From Marinobacter mobilis (GTDB lineage Bacteria > Pseudomonadota > Gammaproteobacteria > Pseudomonadales > Oleiphilaceae): a stretch of DNA of 64,000 nucleotides. The stretch is taken from assembly GCF_900106945.1 (NCBI RefSeq), contig NZ_FNNE01000005.1:124001-188000 (forward strand), in the 5' to 3' direction. The position numbers were made by a program, and so were the translations under genes. The number at the start of each line of letters is the position of its first letter. The first letter of the stretch is position 1. The notes under the pieces were generated by a model. The model searched no databases. It worked only from the letters and a program-made list of their open reading frames with translations, and had not been told where the DNA came from. Shown piece after piece: positions 10,236 through 19,997 of this stretch.

Positions 10236-10808
10236 ATGAGCACCCACAGTCAGCCTGAATCCCGCCCACTCAACCTGGCCCTGCTGACCGTTTCGGACAG
10301 CCGCGGCGAAGATCAGGACACCTCTGGCCAATACCTAGAGGACCGGATCCTGGAGGCCGGCCACCGGCTGGTCGCCCGCCGCATCCTGCCCGACGACGTT
10401 TATCTGGTACGGGCACTGATGTCTGAATGGATCGCCGCACCGGATGTTCACGCCATCATCATCACCGGTGGCACCGGATTTCACGAACGCGACAGCACCC
10501 CGGAAGCGGTGATGCCCCTGCTGGACAAGACCATTGATGGCTTTGGCGAAGAATTCCGCCGCCTGTCCCAGGCCGAGATCGGCAGCTCCACCGTCCAGTC
10601 CCGGGCGTTCGGCGGCCTCGCCAACCACACCGCAATTTTTTGCCTGCCCGGCTCGACCGGCGCCTGCCGTACCGGCTGGGAAGGCATCCTCGCCGACCAG
10701 CTCAACAGCGTCTGCAAGCCCTGCAACTTCAGCGCCCTGTTGCTCCGCAAACCGGAGCGCCAGGTACAGCGGTTGCAGCAGCGCATCGGCACGAAGGCTG
10801 AACGCTGA
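10236..10808 (+). CDS. moaB: Molybdenum cofactor biosynthesis protein B
   Basis: This MogA/MoaB-family protein (190 residues) is expected to adenylylate molybdopterin before molybdenum insertion. It shows the family core [18 protein letters not shown], the glycine-rich [19 protein letters not shown], and [19 protein letters not shown] lies at 10221-10224 upstream of the ATG. It is the first gene of a tight plus-strand run moaB-moeA-moaD-moaE; the moeA ATG overlaps its TGA. Confidence 0.93.
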   Translation: MSTHSQPESRPLNLALLTVSDSRGEDQDTSGQYLEDRILEAGHRLVARRILPDDVYLVRALMSEWIAAPDVHAIIITGGTGFHERDSTPEAVMPLLDKTIDGFGEEFRRLSQAEIGSSTVQSRAFGGLANHTAIFCLPGSTGACRTGWEGILADQLNSVCKPCNFSALLLRKPERQVQRLQQRIGTKAER

Positions 10809-12025
10809 TGAGCCGTAACGCCAACCTCACCTCCGTCGATGATGCCCTGGCGCACCTGCTCAGCCAGGCCAGACCACTGACCGGAACCGAGCCGGTCGCG
10901 CTGACAGCCGCTCTGGGCCGGGTGCTCGGCGAAGACATTACGGTGCCACTGAATGTTCCTCCGGCGGACAACAGCGCTGTCGACGGCTACGCCCTGCGCT
11001 ATGACGACATCGACCCGGAACGGACCATGGCCGTTTCCGGACGCATCCCTGCGGGTCACGCCGCAGCCCCTCTAGCGCCAGGCAGCGCCGCCCGCATTTT
11101 CACCGGTTCGGAGGTCCCGCCCGGGGCCGACACCGTTGTCATGCAGGAACAGGTCGAGGTGGTCAGCGATGGCATCCGTATCGGTGGAGAGCAACGCCGC
11201 GGCCAGAACATTCGCCGCTGCGGCCAGGATCTGCGTCAGGGTGAACGGGCCCTCAGCCGCGGCACCCTGCTGCGCCCCCAGGAACTGGGCCTGCTGGCAT
11301 CCCTTGGTATTGCAGAAGTGCAAGTCATCCGGCGTTACCGCGTCGCCGTACTCACCACCGGCGATGAACTGGTCGAGCCAGGCATGCCACTGGCGCCGGG
11401 ACAGATATACAACTCCAACCGGTTCACCCTGCTCGGGCTGCTGGAACAGGCAGACTGCGACGTCGTGCTCTGCGAAACCCTCCGCGATGAGCGGGAAGCA
11501 ACAGGACAGGCCTTGCTGGCTGCGGCCCAGGCAGCCGACCTGGTCATCACCAGCGGTGGGGTGTCGGTTGGCGAGGAAGATCACGTCCGTGCGGTACTGG
11601 AAAGCCAGGGCGATTTGTCGCTGTGGCGGCTGGCCATCAAGCCCGGCAAACCGCTCGCGTTTGGCGGCCTCGCCGGAACTCCCATACTCGGCCTGCCCGG
11701 TAATCCGGCAGCCGTGCTGGTGACCTTTCTGGTGGTCGCCACACCGTTCATCAGGCACTGCCAGGGGCGAACCACTCCCCGGCGTCCGGCCGAACAGCTG
11801 CCCGCAGCCTTCAGCATCGAAAAACCGTCCATACGCCGGGAATTCATCCGCGCGCGCAAGGAATGGCTCGATGGCGCCGCACAGGTGACAGCCTACCCCA
11901 ACCAGAGTTCCGGCGTCCTCAGTTCGGCCTGCTGGGCCGATGGGCTCGCCATGATTCCCGAGCATACGGTGGTCAGCCCGGGTGATACCATTAGTTATTA
12001 TTCCTTTAGCGATCTGATGGAGTAA
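10808..12025 (+). CDS. moeA: Molybdopterin molybdenumtransferase
   Basis: MoeA inserts molybdate into adenylylated molybdopterin. The 405-residue protein has the N-terminal motif [16 protein letters not shown], the domain III signature [15 protein letters not shown] and the [14 protein letters not shown] segment, all typical. It starts on the ATG that overlaps the moaB stop (TGATG) and is followed after 4 bp by moaD, so it is part of one operon. Confidence 0.95.
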   Translation: MSRNANLTSVDDALAHLLSQARPLTGTEPVALTAALGRVLGEDITVPLNVPPADNSAVDGYALRYDDIDPERTMAVSGRIPAGHAAAPLAPGSAARIFTGSEVPPGADTVVMQEQVEVVSDGIRIGGEQRRGQNIRRCGQDLRQGERALSRGTLLRPQELGLLASLGIAEVQVIRRYRVAVLTTGDELVEPGMPLAPGQIYNSNRFTLLGLLEQADCDVVLCETLRDEREATGQALLAAAQAADLVITSGGVSVGEEDHVRAVLESQGDLSLWRLAIKPGKPLAFGGLAGTPILGLPGNPAAVLVTFLVVATPFIRHCQGRTTPRRPAEQLPAAFSIEKPSIRREFIRARKEWLDGAAQVTAYPNQSSGVLSSACWADGLAMIPEHTVVSPGDTISYYSFSDLME

Positions 12026-12029
12026 CACC

Positions 12030-12299
12030 ATGAACGATCAGAGCCACGCCACCGTGACGGTCCGTTTTTTTGCCCGTCTGCGTGAGCAGCTGGACACCGA
12101 CAGCGTCGCCGTCCCAATCAGCGAGCCAGCCACCGTCGCCGACGTGCTCAAGACACTGGCCGACCGGGGTAGCGTCTGGGCGGAGCTATGCGCGGATAGC
12201 CGGGTGATGATCGCGGTAAACCAGGCCATGGCAAAGACCACTACACCGCTCAAGCCGCGGGACGAAGTGGCCTTTTTCCCACCGGTGACCGGAGGTTGA
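12030..12299 (+). CDS. moaD: Molybdopterin synthase small (sulfur carrier) subunit
   Basis: An 89-residue beta-grasp protein ending in the diagnostic Gly-Gly (FFPPVTGG), which is thiocarboxylated and donates sulfur to precursor Z together with MoaE. The N-terminus VRFFARLREQLDTD is typical. It lies 4 bp after moeA and 1 bp before moaE. Confidence 0.93.
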   Translation: MNDQSHATVTVRFFARLREQLDTDSVAVPISEPATVADVLKTLADRGSVWAELCADSRVMIAVNQAMAKTTTPLKPRDEVAFFPPVTGG

Positions 12300-12300
12300 C

Positions 12301-12759
12301 ATGGTCATTATCCAAGCCGCGGATTTTGATCTGGCCGAGGAATATCAGAAGCTTCGCAACAGTGGCAACGGCACTGGCGCCATCGCCACGTTCACCGGTC
12401 TGGTCCGGGATCATGGCGACCTGGACGACGTTACCGGACTGTTTCTGGAACACTACCCAGGCATGACCGAGCAGGTCATTGAAGGTCTGATCACTGAGGC
12501 CGGAAAGCGCTGGGATGTCCGCGCTGCACGCGTGATCCACCGGATCGGGTCACTGGCACTGGGTGACCAGATTGTATTTGTCGGCGTTTGCAGCGCCCAT
12601 CGTGGCGATGCGTTTGCCGCCTGTCAGTTCATCATGGATGCCCTCAAAACCAGCGCACCGTTCTGGAAAAAAGAATTGAGCCGCAGCGGCGACCACTGGG
12701 TAGAACAGAAGGACTCGGACCGGACACAGTCCGAACAGTGGCACAAGCGCCAGGAATAA
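12301..12759 (+). CDS. moaE: Molybdopterin synthase catalytic subunit
   Basis: The 152-residue MoaE forms the heterotetrameric synthase with MoaD. Characteristic segments are AIATFTGLVRDH, LEHYPGMTEQ, VIHRIGSLALGD, VGVCSAHRGDAFAACQFIMD and the lysine pair in LKTSAPFWKKE. It ends the plus-strand molybdopterin run and converges on mobA with a 4-bp gap. The enzymes for the first pathway step (MoaA, MoaC) are not in the window. Confidence 0.95.
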   Translation: MVIIQAADFDLAEEYQKLRNSGNGTGAIATFTGLVRDHGDLDDVTGLFLEHYPGMTEQVIEGLITEAGKRWDVRAARVIHRIGSLALGDQIVFVGVCSAHRGDAFAACQFIMDALKTSAPFWKKELSRSGDHWVEQKDSDRTQSEQWHKRQE

Positions 12760-12763
12760 ACGG

Positions 12764-13336
12764 CTAGCGGAGATCGTCGAGGCGGTTGCAGTTGATGAAA
12801 TCATCGCTGTAACCAGAACAGTCCAGCACGATCGCTCCGGAGGCCAGGGCAAACTGATAGACCCGTCGGTTACCGGCCTTGAGCTGGTCTTCGAGCGCGT
12901 CCGCCAGGGTGACCGGGTAGACGCCATGCAGAGGGTGTACCCGGCCGCCACAGTCAGCAATAACCGGAACGCCACCGGCGCGGGCATAACCCGCCAGCAG
13001 GCGACGCAGCAAGCCCTCACTCACCGCCGGCGTGTCACAGGGACAGACCAGAATCGTATCGTGGCCCATCGCGGCCGCCTGCCGCATGCTCGCCAGCAAC
13101 CCCGCCAACGGGCCGCGGCCGCGATAGGCCGGCGCGTCAGCCACCAGGCAATCAGCCAGCTCTCGGTAATAGTCGTCCGGCTCCGCGGTACTGATGATCA
13201 ACTTCGGCACCACCGCACGAAACGTCGCCGCGATCGAATCCGCCATAGGAACGCCCTGCCAGAGCTGTCGCCCCTTATCAACGCCACCCATGCGCCGGGC
13301 TTCACCGCCAGCCAACAACACGCCGGTCACCACCAT
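12764..13336 (-). CDS. mobA: Molybdenum cofactor guanylyltransferase MobA
   Basis: MobA attaches GMP to the molybdenum cofactor. The nucleotide-binding signature VLLAGGEARRMGGVDKG is at the N-terminus, and DTILVCPCDTPAVS carries the metal-binding aspartate. The ATG at 13336 has a strong GGAGGTG ribosome site. It lies just downstream of the trxA terminator on the same strand, so it needs its own promoter or read-through. The 190-residue length is normal. Confidence 0.88.
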   Translation of the reverse strand: MVVTGVLLAGGEARRMGGVDKGRQLWQGVPMADSIAATFRAVVPKLIISTAEPDDYYRELADCLVADAPAYRGRGPLAGLLASMRQAAAMGHDTILVCPCDTPAVSEGLLRRLLAGYARAGGVPVIADCGGRVHPLHGVYPVTLADALEDQLKAGNRRVYQFALASGAIVLDCSGYSDDFINCNRLDDLR

Positions 13337-13347
13337 AACACCTCCAC

Positions 13348-13390
13348 AAAAACAAACAGACCGCCCGTGAATTACTTCAGGGGCGGTCTG
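13348..13390 (-). terminator. Rho-independent terminator of trxA
   Basis: A perfect 10-bp stem CAGACCGCCC/GGGCGGTCTG (13357-13366 and 13381-13390), extended inside by TGAA/TTCA, is followed on the minus strand by TTTGTTTTT. It lies 20 bp after the trxA stop and just before the mobA ribosome site. Confidence 0.88.
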
Positions 13391-13410
13391 GGATCAGCCG
13401 GTTGGCTCGA

Positions 13411-13737
13411 TCAGAGATTGCTATCGAGGAATGCCGCCAACTGAGACTTGGACAGGGCGCCAACCTTGGTAGCATCAACGTTGCCGTTCTTGAACAGCAT
13501 CAGCGTCGGAATACCACGGATATTGAACTTCGGCGGAGTCTGCTCGTTCTCGTCGATGTTGAGCTTGCAGACCTTCAGCTTGCCCTCGTACTCCTCGGCG
13601 ATTTCTTCCAGCACTGGCGCGATCATCTTGCACGGACCGCACCACTCTGCCCAGTAATCAACCAGCACGGGGGTGTCTGCCTGCAACACGTCCTGCTCGA
13701 ACGATGCGTCGGTTACGTTTACGATATTTCCGCTCAT
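13411..13737 (-). CDS. trxA: Thioredoxin 1
   Basis: A 108-residue thioredoxin with the active site [10 protein letters not shown] and the cis-proline loop [13 protein letters not shown]. It reduces disulfides in cytoplasmic proteins using electrons from thioredoxin reductase. The ATG at 13737 follows AGGAAAGG and gives the normal length; the frame extends eight codons further but without support. In Pseudomonas trxA lies directly before rho on the same strand; here the molybdopterin genes sit between them. Confidence 0.96.
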   Translation of the reverse strand: MSGNIVNVTDASFEQDVLQADTPVLVDYWAEWCGPCKMIAPVLEEIAEEYEGKLKVCKLNIDENEQTPPKFNIRGIPTLMLFKNGNVDATKVGALSKSQLAAFLDSNL

Positions 13738-13950
13738 TGCCCTTTCCTGATTCCGGCACACCGGCCGTCACGGATCACCCATAACCCGTTGCCTGATGTG
13801 CAATTGACTCTGCAGACGCCAGACCCGCAAGCGGGCCAGCGACATCACATTACGCGATACTTTACGCGATTGCTCCGGCGAATGTGAAGAGGTTGCTAAT
13901 GAGGATTGCCCGCAACACCCCCTGCCCGATGCGCAGAAACCACACCATGG

Positions 13951-13980
13951 CTGACACTCCGGCAAAATTTCGCTTATAGT
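13951..13980 (+). promoter_or_regulatory. Predicted sigma-70 promoter for ppx
   Basis: CTGACA (13951-13956) and TATAGT (13975-13980) with an 18-bp spacer match the -35/-10 consensus at five of six positions each. Transcription would begin near 13987, giving a leader of about 115 nt and arguing against the frame's first ATG at 13987 as the ppx start. The rest of the 366-bp gap between trxA and ppx must also hold the trxA promoter, which I could not place. Confidence 0.5.
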
Positions 13981-14103
13981 TAGCCCATGACGACAGGCGC
14001 GACTGTGCTAGCCCGCCCGGCGCTCACCAATGGACAGGCCCAGACTCGCCCCGCCCCGGACTATAGAGTTGATATAAGGCCAGGCAAGAGGAATTCAAGA
14101 CAC

Positions 14104-15612
14104 GTGACGGCCCGAGACACCGCCACCCAACCCGATGTACTTGCAGCCATCGACATGGGCTCCAACAGTTTCCACATGGTGGTCGCAAGACTGGTCCATG
14201 GTGAAATCCGTACGCTGGAGAAAATGGGCGAGAAGGTTCAGCTTGGCGCTGGCCTCGATGCCAACAACAACCTGACCGAAGAAGCCCAGCAACGGGGCCT
14301 GGACTGCCTCAGCCGTTTTGCGCAGCGCCTCGGCGAAATGCCCCAGTCGGCGGTCCAGGTTGTGGGCACCAACGCCCTCAGGGTCGCCCGCAACACCGGA
14401 GAGTTCATCCACCGGGCCGAGCAGGTACTTGGGCACCCGGTCGAGATTATCGCCGGCCGCGAGGAAGCCCGCCTGATCTATCTGGGCGTTTCCCACACCC
14501 AATCTGACGATCAGGGCCGCCGACTCGTGATCGATATCGGCGGTGGCAGCACCGAATTCATCATTGGCGAACGCTTCGAAGCCCAGGAACTGGAAAGCCT
14601 GCACATGGGCTGCGTCTCGTTCCGTAAGCGCTATTTTGCGGATGGCCGCATTACCCGCCGCCAGATGGAACGGGCCATCACCCATGCCAACCAGGAACTG
14701 CTGCACATCCGCAACCGGTACCGCCGGCTCGGCTGGAGCAACGCTGTAGGCTCCTCCGGATCGATCAAGGCCATATCCAATGTTCTGGCTGCACTCAAGA
14801 TCACCGACGGCTCCCTGACCTACTCCGGCATGAAGGAACTGCGCCAGCGCCTGGTGGACATGGGCCACATCGACCGCTTGTCAGAGCTTGGTGTACGTAC
14901 CGAACGGCACAGCATTTTCCCGGCCGGCTTTGCCATCCTGATGGGCGCCTTCGAGTCCCTGGAAATTGACGAGATGCATTACGCCGATGGTGCTTTGCGG
15001 GAAGGACTGCTCTACGACATTGTCGGTCGCATCCAGCACGAGGATGTGCGTGACCGCACCATTCATGCCCTCCAGGAACGCTACCATGTCGACCAGAACC
15101 AGGGCCGTGCGGTTGAGGAAACCGCGATTGCTGCCTGGCGCCAGGTCGCCGACGCCTGGGGCATCGCCTCCGCCAACGACGAAGACATTTTGCGCTGGGC
15201 CTGCCGCCTGCACGAGATCGGGCTGACCATCTCACACAGTCAGTACCACAAGCACGGTGCCTACCTGTTGCGCTATTCCGATCTGCCGGGGTTCAGCCAG
15301 CAATTCCAACGCGATCTGGCCACCCTGGTTCGCGGACATCGTCGCAAGTTCTCGTCGGCAGTCTTTGAAGACAGTGACCCGGAGGATTACCAGCGGCTGC
15401 GCAATCTGTGCGTACTGGTACGGCTTGCGGTTCTGCTGCAGCACTCACGCAATCAGGAACCACCACCAGAGTTCCGGCTGGTGGCCGAGTCAGACACCCT
15501 GACGCTGACATTCCCCGAGCACTGGCTCGACAGCCGGCCGCTGACACTGGCCGACCTCCACAACGAGCAGGACTATCTGATCAAGCAGGGCATAACCCTA
15601 ACGATCGAGTGA
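14104..15612 (+). CDS. ppx: Exopolyphosphatase
   Basis: Ppx removes terminal phosphates from polyphosphate. The sugar-kinase/Hsp70 fold signatures are visible as AAIDMGSNSFHMVVARL at the N-terminus and LVIDIGGGSTEFIIG; the C-terminal half is the helical HD-like domain of long Ppx proteins (LHEIGLTISHSQYHKHGAYLL). The GTG at 14104 with AGAGGAA upstream gives 502 residues, near the usual size. The frame is open from an ATG at 13987, but the extra 39 residues are not family-like. It is divergent from trxA, as in Pseudomonas. Confidence 0.9.
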   Translation: MTARDTATQPDVLAAIDMGSNSFHMVVARLVHGEIRTLEKMGEKVQLGAGLDANNNLTEEAQQRGLDCLSRFAQRLGEMPQSAVQVVGTNALRVARNTGEFIHRAEQVLGHPVEIIAGREEARLIYLGVSHTQSDDQGRRLVIDIGGGSTEFIIGERFEAQELESLHMGCVSFRKRYFADGRITRRQMERAITHANQELLHIRNRYRRLGWSNAVGSSGSIKAISNVLAALKITDGSLTYSGMKELRQRLVDMGHIDRLSELGVRTERHSIFPAGFAILMGAFESLEIDEMHYADGALREGLLYDIVGRIQHEDVRDRTIHALQERYHVDQNQGRAVEETAIAAWRQVADAWGIASANDEDILRWACRLHEIGLTISHSQYHKHGAYLLRYSDLPGFSQQFQRDLATLVRGHRRKFSSAVFEDSDPEDYQRLRNLCVLVRLAVLLQHSRNQEPPPEFRLVAESDTLTLTFPEHWLDSRPLTLADLHNEQDYLIKQGITLTIE

Positions 15613-15631
15613 GCGGCCAGGCTGAGCCCGC

Positions 15632-17581
15632 TCAGCCCAGCTCTGCTTCCATACTCTCGACGGTCTCGCTGACCTCCAGCCACTCCGCTTCCAGCGAATC
15701 CAGCTCGCCACGCTGCTGCGCCTGGGTGCCCAGCAATTCCCTTAGCTGCTCCTTCTGGGCGGCCTCATACAGGCCAGGCTCCGCCAGCGCCTGCTCGAGC
15801 GCCTTCAGCGACTGCTGTAACTGCTCCATGCGCTGCTCAAGAGCTGCCTGACGCTTGCGGAACGGGCTGATCTTCTGACGCAAGGCGGCCTCTGCCCGCT
15901 TGCGCGCCTTGCGGTCCTCGGCGCTTTGTCCGCCCCCCTGCGCTCCATTCGGAACTGCCGGGTTAGCTGCGGAGGAGGCGTCGATCCGCTGGGGAGCCTC
16001 TGCCTCATCACGGCGCCGGTCTGCTAACCAGCGCTCGTAGTCTTCCAGGTCGCCGTCATAGACATCGACCACACCGCCATGGACCAGCCAGAAATCGTCC
16101 ACGGTATTGCGCAGCAGATGGCGATCGTGGGACACCACCACGATTGCGCCTTCAAAATCCTGCAGCGCCATGGTCAGGGCCTGGCGCATTTCCAGGTCCA
16201 GGTGGTTGGTCGGCTCATCCAGCAGCAGCAGGTTGGGCCGTTGCCAGGCAATCGTGGCCAGTGCCACCCGTGCCTTTTCACCACCTGAAAAGGACCGCAC
16301 CGGCGCCAGTGCCGCATCACCGTGGAAATCAAAACCACCGAGAAAATTGCGGATGCTCTGCTCTGATGCTTTGGGGTCAAGGCGTTGCAGGTGAAGGAAC
16401 GGACTGGCATCCAGGTCCAGCGCCTCAAGCTGATGCTGGGCGAAGTAGCCCACCGCCAGATTCTCACCGGCCACCCGCTCCCCGGCCAACAACTGCGATG
16501 CGCCACGCAGGGCATCCATCAGGGTCGATTTACCGGCACCGTTTGGCCCCAAAAGTCCGATTCGACTGCCGGGCAACAGGCCCAGGTTCAGTTCACTGAG
16601 CACGGCCTTGTCGCCATAACCGACAACCCCATGACGAATCGACAGCAGAGGGCTGGAGACCTTGTCAGCCACCGGGAACCGAAAACTGAACGGCGAATCG
16701 ATATGCGCAGGGGCAATCATTTCCATCCGTTCAAGGGCCTTGACCCGGCTCTGGGCCTGGCGGGCCTTGGTGGCCTTGGCCTTGAATCGGCTGATAAAGC
16801 GCTGGATCTCGGCAACCCTCGCCTGCTGGCGTTCGTAGCCCGCCTGCTGCTGGGCAAGGCGCTCACTGCGCTGGCGTTCGAATGCTGAGTAGTTGCCGGT
16901 GTAACACTCCAGCTTCTTGCCGTAGAAATGCACCACGTGGCTGGCCACCCGGTCCATGAAGTCACGGTCGTGAGAGATAAACAGCAACGTGCCAGGATAA
17001 CGTCGTAACCAGTTCTCCAGCCACAGGCAGGCATCAAGATCCAGGTGGTTGGTCGGTTCATCCAGCAACAGCAGATCCGACGGCTGCATCAGCGCCTGCG
17101 CCAGGTTCAGGCGAATCCGCCAGCCACCACTGAAGGCGGATACCGGTCGTTCGACGTCGCCATCAGCAAAACCCAGACCACGGATCAGGGCTTCCGCCCG
17201 GCGCGGTGCCGACCAGGCTTCGTGAAGGTCCAGCTCGCCATGAATCCGCGCCTGGGCGAGATCGTCACCCGCCGCTTCAGCCTCGGCCAGTTTGGTTTCC
17301 AGACGCCTCAGGACTTTGTCGCCATCAAGCACGAAGTCCCGCGCGGATCGTTGCGAGGCGCCCACCTCCTGGGCCATGTGAGCAACCCGACAGCCGCCCG
17401 GCAGGCTGACCTCACCCTGCTCCTGCCCGAGCTCACCCAACAACAGCTTGAACAGACTGGATTTACCAGCACCATTGGCGCCAACAATCGCGACCCGTTC
17501 GCCACTTTGTACGGTGAGATCGGCGTTTTCTAGCAACCAGACGCCACCACGTTGTAAACTGAGATCTGATATCGTAAGCAT
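15632..17581 (-). CDS. yheS: ABC-F family ATPase YheS
   Basis: This soluble 649-residue protein has two ABC ATPase domains with no membrane segments: Walker A motifs GANGAGKSS and GPNGAGKST, signatures FSGGW and FSGGEK, and Walker B LLLLDEPTNHLD twice. Between them is the charged interdomain linker (KATKARQAQSRVKALERME), and a C-terminal coiled coil follows residue 560. ABC-F proteins act on ribosomes. Length and architecture match E. coli YheS rather than Uup or EttA, though the assignment within the family rests on overall resemblance. Confidence 0.88.
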   Translation of the reverse strand: MLTISDLSLQRGGVWLLENADLTVQSGERVAIVGANGAGKSSLFKLLLGELGQEQGEVSLPGGCRVAHMAQEVGASQRSARDFVLDGDKVLRRLETKLAEAEAAGDDLAQARIHGELDLHEAWSAPRRAEALIRGLGFADGDVERPVSAFSGGWRIRLNLAQALMQPSDLLLLDEPTNHLDLDACLWLENWLRRYPGTLLFISHDRDFMDRVASHVVHFYGKKLECYTGNYSAFERQRSERLAQQQAGYERQQARVAEIQRFISRFKAKATKARQAQSRVKALERMEMIAPAHIDSPFSFRFPVADKVSSPLLSIRHGVVGYGDKAVLSELNLGLLPGSRIGLLGPNGAGKSTLMDALRGASQLLAGERVAGENLAVGYFAQHQLEALDLDASPFLHLQRLDPKASEQSIRNFLGGFDFHGDAALAPVRSFSGGEKARVALATIAWQRPNLLLLDEPTNHLDLEMRQALTMALQDFEGAIVVVSHDRHLLRNTVDDFWLVHGGVVDVYDGDLEDYERWLADRRRDEAEAPQRIDASSAANPAVPNGAQGGGQSAEDRKARKRAEAALRQKISPFRKRQAALEQRMEQLQQSLKALEQALAEPGLYEAAQKEQLRELLGTQAQQRGELDSLEAEWLEVSETVESMEAELG

Positions 17582-17691
17582 GGCGGCATTCTATCAGGGA
17601 ACCTTTCGCGACAGTGAGCGTCCCTGTACCGTCACTGCAGACTTTTTTGTTGTCCCGGCCAATTCACAAACGGGGCCGTATCGGGGTCACC

Positions 17692-18219
17692 ATGACGTAC
17701 AACTGGGACAACCTGCCGGCTTCGCTGGCACTGGATAACCCGCTCTGGCGCTATGCGCTGGCAGCATGGCGCAGCCCGGAAGTTGAACACGCCTGCCTTG
17801 AGTTGCAGGCAAGGCACTGGTGCGTCAGCCACATTCTGATTGCCGCCTGGCTGGGCACCCAGGACCGTCACTACGAAGGTGAAGCCGAGTCGGTTCGACA
17901 GTGGCGGGAGCAGATCACCGGCATCCTGCGGGCAGCCAGAAAACAGATACCCCGGCAACAGTCAGCGCTGTCTCCATTTCGGAAGCAACTGGCCAGCGCC
18001 GAACTGGAAGCTGAACGGGTAGAACTTGCCTTGGCGTATGAATCGCTGAAGCGGCCAGGCAAGACTGACAGCAACGGGCCAGCGCAACCTGATCTGACCC
18101 GCAACAACCTGCTGACAGCATCCCCTACCCCCAATTTTGATCTGGATACCGAACGGCTGGTTGATGCACTGGTGCGCCACCTGCCGCAGGATTCCTTTAA
18201 CGGAGCAGACACGCCATGA
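17692..18219 (+). CDS. TIGR02444 family protein, unknown function
   Basis: A 175-residue mostly helical protein starting MTYNWDNLPASLALDNPLWRYALAAWRSPEVE. This N-terminal pattern resembles the TIGR02444 family of conserved gammaproteobacterial proteins, often found next to yheS, which is divergent here. No catalytic motif is seen. The ATG at 17692 is chosen because conservation should begin at MTYNWD; an earlier ATG at 17614 would add an unrelated segment. It overlaps the next gene by 4 bp (ATGA). Confidence 0.7.
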   Translation: MTYNWDNLPASLALDNPLWRYALAAWRSPEVEHACLELQARHWCVSHILIAAWLGTQDRHYEGEAESVRQWREQITGILRAARKQIPRQQSALSPFRKQLASAELEAERVELALAYESLKRPGKTDSNGPAQPDLTRNNLLTASPTPNFDLDTERLVDALVRHLPQDSFNGADTP

Positions 18220-18590
18220 TGACACGATGGCTGATCAGACTCGCCTTTCCGGCACTGGGTGTGCTTTTACTGCTGATTTTCTTCGGCATCCGGGAACCGG
18301 AGCACGTGGCCATCGAAACCGATGCCCCGGGCACAGCCAGCAACATACCGGCATTTGAAGGCATGGTTCCCAACCCCGTGCCCAACGACGGCCCCGAGAT
18401 CGTCTTCAAATGGCAGGACAATGACGGCGGCTGGCACTATGCCGACCGACCACCCGCTCAGGGCTCCTGGAATGCCCTCGCCATCGAGCCTACCCGCCCC
18501 TCGCCTGTGACCGGAGGCAACGGCACCGCGCCGGACTGGCGCTCGCCCTACCATGCCCCGTTCGAGCTTTCGCCATCAAAGGACAGCTAG
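18216..18590 (+). CDS. Small membrane-anchored DUF4124-like protein
   Basis: The 124-residue product has one N-terminal transmembrane helix (residues 5-23, WLIRLAFPALGVLLLLIFFG) and a periplasmic part containing VFKWQDNDGGWHYADRPP, which resembles the short DUF4124 beta-rich motif. The rest is proline-rich and probably flexible. It is translationally coupled to the upstream gene. Function unknown. The 150 bp that follow hold only the upstream region of the FKBP gene. Confidence 0.65.
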   Translation: MMTRWLIRLAFPALGVLLLLIFFGIREPEHVAIETDAPGTASNIPAFEGMVPNPVPNDGPEIVFKWQDNDGGWHYADRPPAQGSWNALAIEPTRPSPVTGGNGTAPDWRSPYHAPFELSPSKDS

Positions 18591-18740
18591 CGAGCCTCTG
18601 GCTCACTCCGGCCCGCGGGCAATCCCAGATCTTAAACGGATCAAACAATTAACGCATGTTCAGTAGCATCTCGCTGCTGAACCGGTTACCTTTTGTTGAC
18701 CATTATCCATCACCCGCTTAACAAGACTAAGGATGATTCA

Positions 18741-19448
18741 ATGAAAAAGACACTGATCGCCCTGGCAACCGCCGGCATCATTGGCGGATGCACTTCGACC
18801 AACCAGGCCGCGCCGGAGCCGGAACTGACTGAGAACAACCAGAAAGTGAGCTATGGCATGGGCCTGGTACTGGGCGAGCGGATGCGCAACGATCTGCCTG
18901 ACCTGCAGATGGATCAGTTCCTGCAGGGCATCGAGCACGGTCACGCGGGTGACGAAGAAGCCAAGCGCATGACCCGTGAAGAAATCCAGACGGCCCTGAT
19001 GGAATACCAGCAGAAGCTGCAGCAAGAACAGGTTGCCCAAATGGAGCAGCTGGCTGAAGAGAACAAATCCGCCGGAGAAACCTTCCTGGCAGAAAACGGC
19101 CAGCGCGATGGTGTCGTGACCACCGATTCCGGACTGCAATATGAAGTACTGGAAGAAGGCGAAGGCGACAAGCCGACAGATGCCGACATGGTCAAAGTAC
19201 ACTACACAGGTGAACTGCTGTCTGGCGAGGTCTTCGACAGCTCCCGCGATCGTGGCGAGCCGGTTACCTTTGGCCTGACTCAGGTTATTGCCGGCTGGAC
19301 CGAAGGCCTGCAGCTCATGAACGTAGGCAGCCGCTACAAACTCTACATTCCGTCTGATCTGGCCTACGGCCCGGGCGGTAACCGCGGTATCGGCCCTAAC
19401 GAAACCCTGGTATTTGACGTGGAACTGCTGGAAATCAATCCAGAGTAA
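18741..19448 (+). CDS. FKBP-type peptidyl-prolyl isomerase lipoprotein (FkpA/Mip-like)
   Basis: The 235-residue protein starts with a lipoprotein signal (lipobox IGGC, cysteine 16), so it should be lipid-anchored in the envelope. A helical dimerisation domain (about 30-120) with a long coiled helix precedes a C-terminal FKBP domain containing VHYTGELLSGEVFDSS, VIAGWTEGL, YKLYIPSDLAYG and NETLVFDVELL. This is the FkpA/Mip layout of periplasmic folding catalysts. The ATG at 18741 has AAGGATGA-like spacing and is the only one that gives a signal peptide. Confidence 0.92.
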   Translation: MKKTLIALATAGIIGGCTSTNQAAPEPELTENNQKVSYGMGLVLGERMRNDLPDLQMDQFLQGIEHGHAGDEEAKRMTREEIQTALMEYQQKLQQEQVAQMEQLAEENKSAGETFLAENGQRDGVVTTDSGLQYEVLEEGEGDKPTDADMVKVHYTGELLSGEVFDSSRDRGEPVTFGLTQVIAGWTEGLQLMNVGSRYKLYIPSDLAYGPGGNRGIGPNETLVFDVELLEINPE

Positions 19449-19511
19449 CGCCGACACCCTGCTCCCGGTGCGATGCCCTCTGCTGCGCGCCGGGAGACAG
19501 TCCAGACTCCG

Positions 19512-19997
19512 TCAGACCGGAGAGGACATGACCTTGTCGGCATGAACAGTGTGCAGTTGCTCGATCAGAAAGTCTTCGATTTCGAAGCGGCTTTCCAGTG
19601 TCTCCCCCAACTTTGACAACTCACCGAACAGTTCCTGGACTTGCATTTCCGAGAGCTGACCTCCGTCCAGACGATCATTGAAGTTGAGAGCAACTTCCGT
19701 GGTTTCCGCAAGCTTGGGATACACCTTGGCGGCCAACTCAAGGCCACCATCATCGAACTCCTTGGCCTCGCGAATCAGCTGCTCGTAAACCTCAAAATGT
19801 CCCGCCGAGACATAATCCACCAGAATCTCGCACAGGCGTACGAACTTCCCGACCAGCACTTCGACGTTGGCCGCGCTATCAGAGCCGCTGAGATCACAAT
19901 AGTGAACGAGCAATTCCTGGCGTTCCTTGAGCCAGCGGTCGATCAGATCACTGACCCCACCCCAGCGTTCCCTGGCATTCTGGCAATTCTCAAGCAT
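19512..19997 (-). CDS. rsd: Regulator of sigma D (Rsd/AlgQ)
   Basis: The 161-residue helical protein matches the Rsd/AlgQ family, which binds the housekeeping sigma factor RpoD and favours alternative sigma factors. Recognisable segments are RWGGVSDLIDRWLKERQELLVHYC near the start and the FEVYEQLIREAKEF helix. An AGGAGG ribosome site directly precedes the ATG at 19997. In P. aeruginosa algQ lies near algR and next to dsbH; here dsbB is also the upstream neighbour on the same strand. Confidence 0.88.
   Translation of the reverse strand: MLENCQNARERWGGVSDLIDRWLKERQELLVHYCDLSGSDSAANVEVLVGKFVRLCEILVDYVSAGHFEVYEQLIREAKEFDDGGLELAAKVYPKLAETTEVALNFNDRLDGGQLSEMQVQELFGELSKLGETLESRFEIEDFLIEQLHTVHADKVMSSPV

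Noticed and set aside
13987..14103. A 39-residue N-terminal extension of Ppx
   Set aside because: A promoter with its start point near 13987 and the ribosome site before the GTG at 14104 favour the shorter protein.
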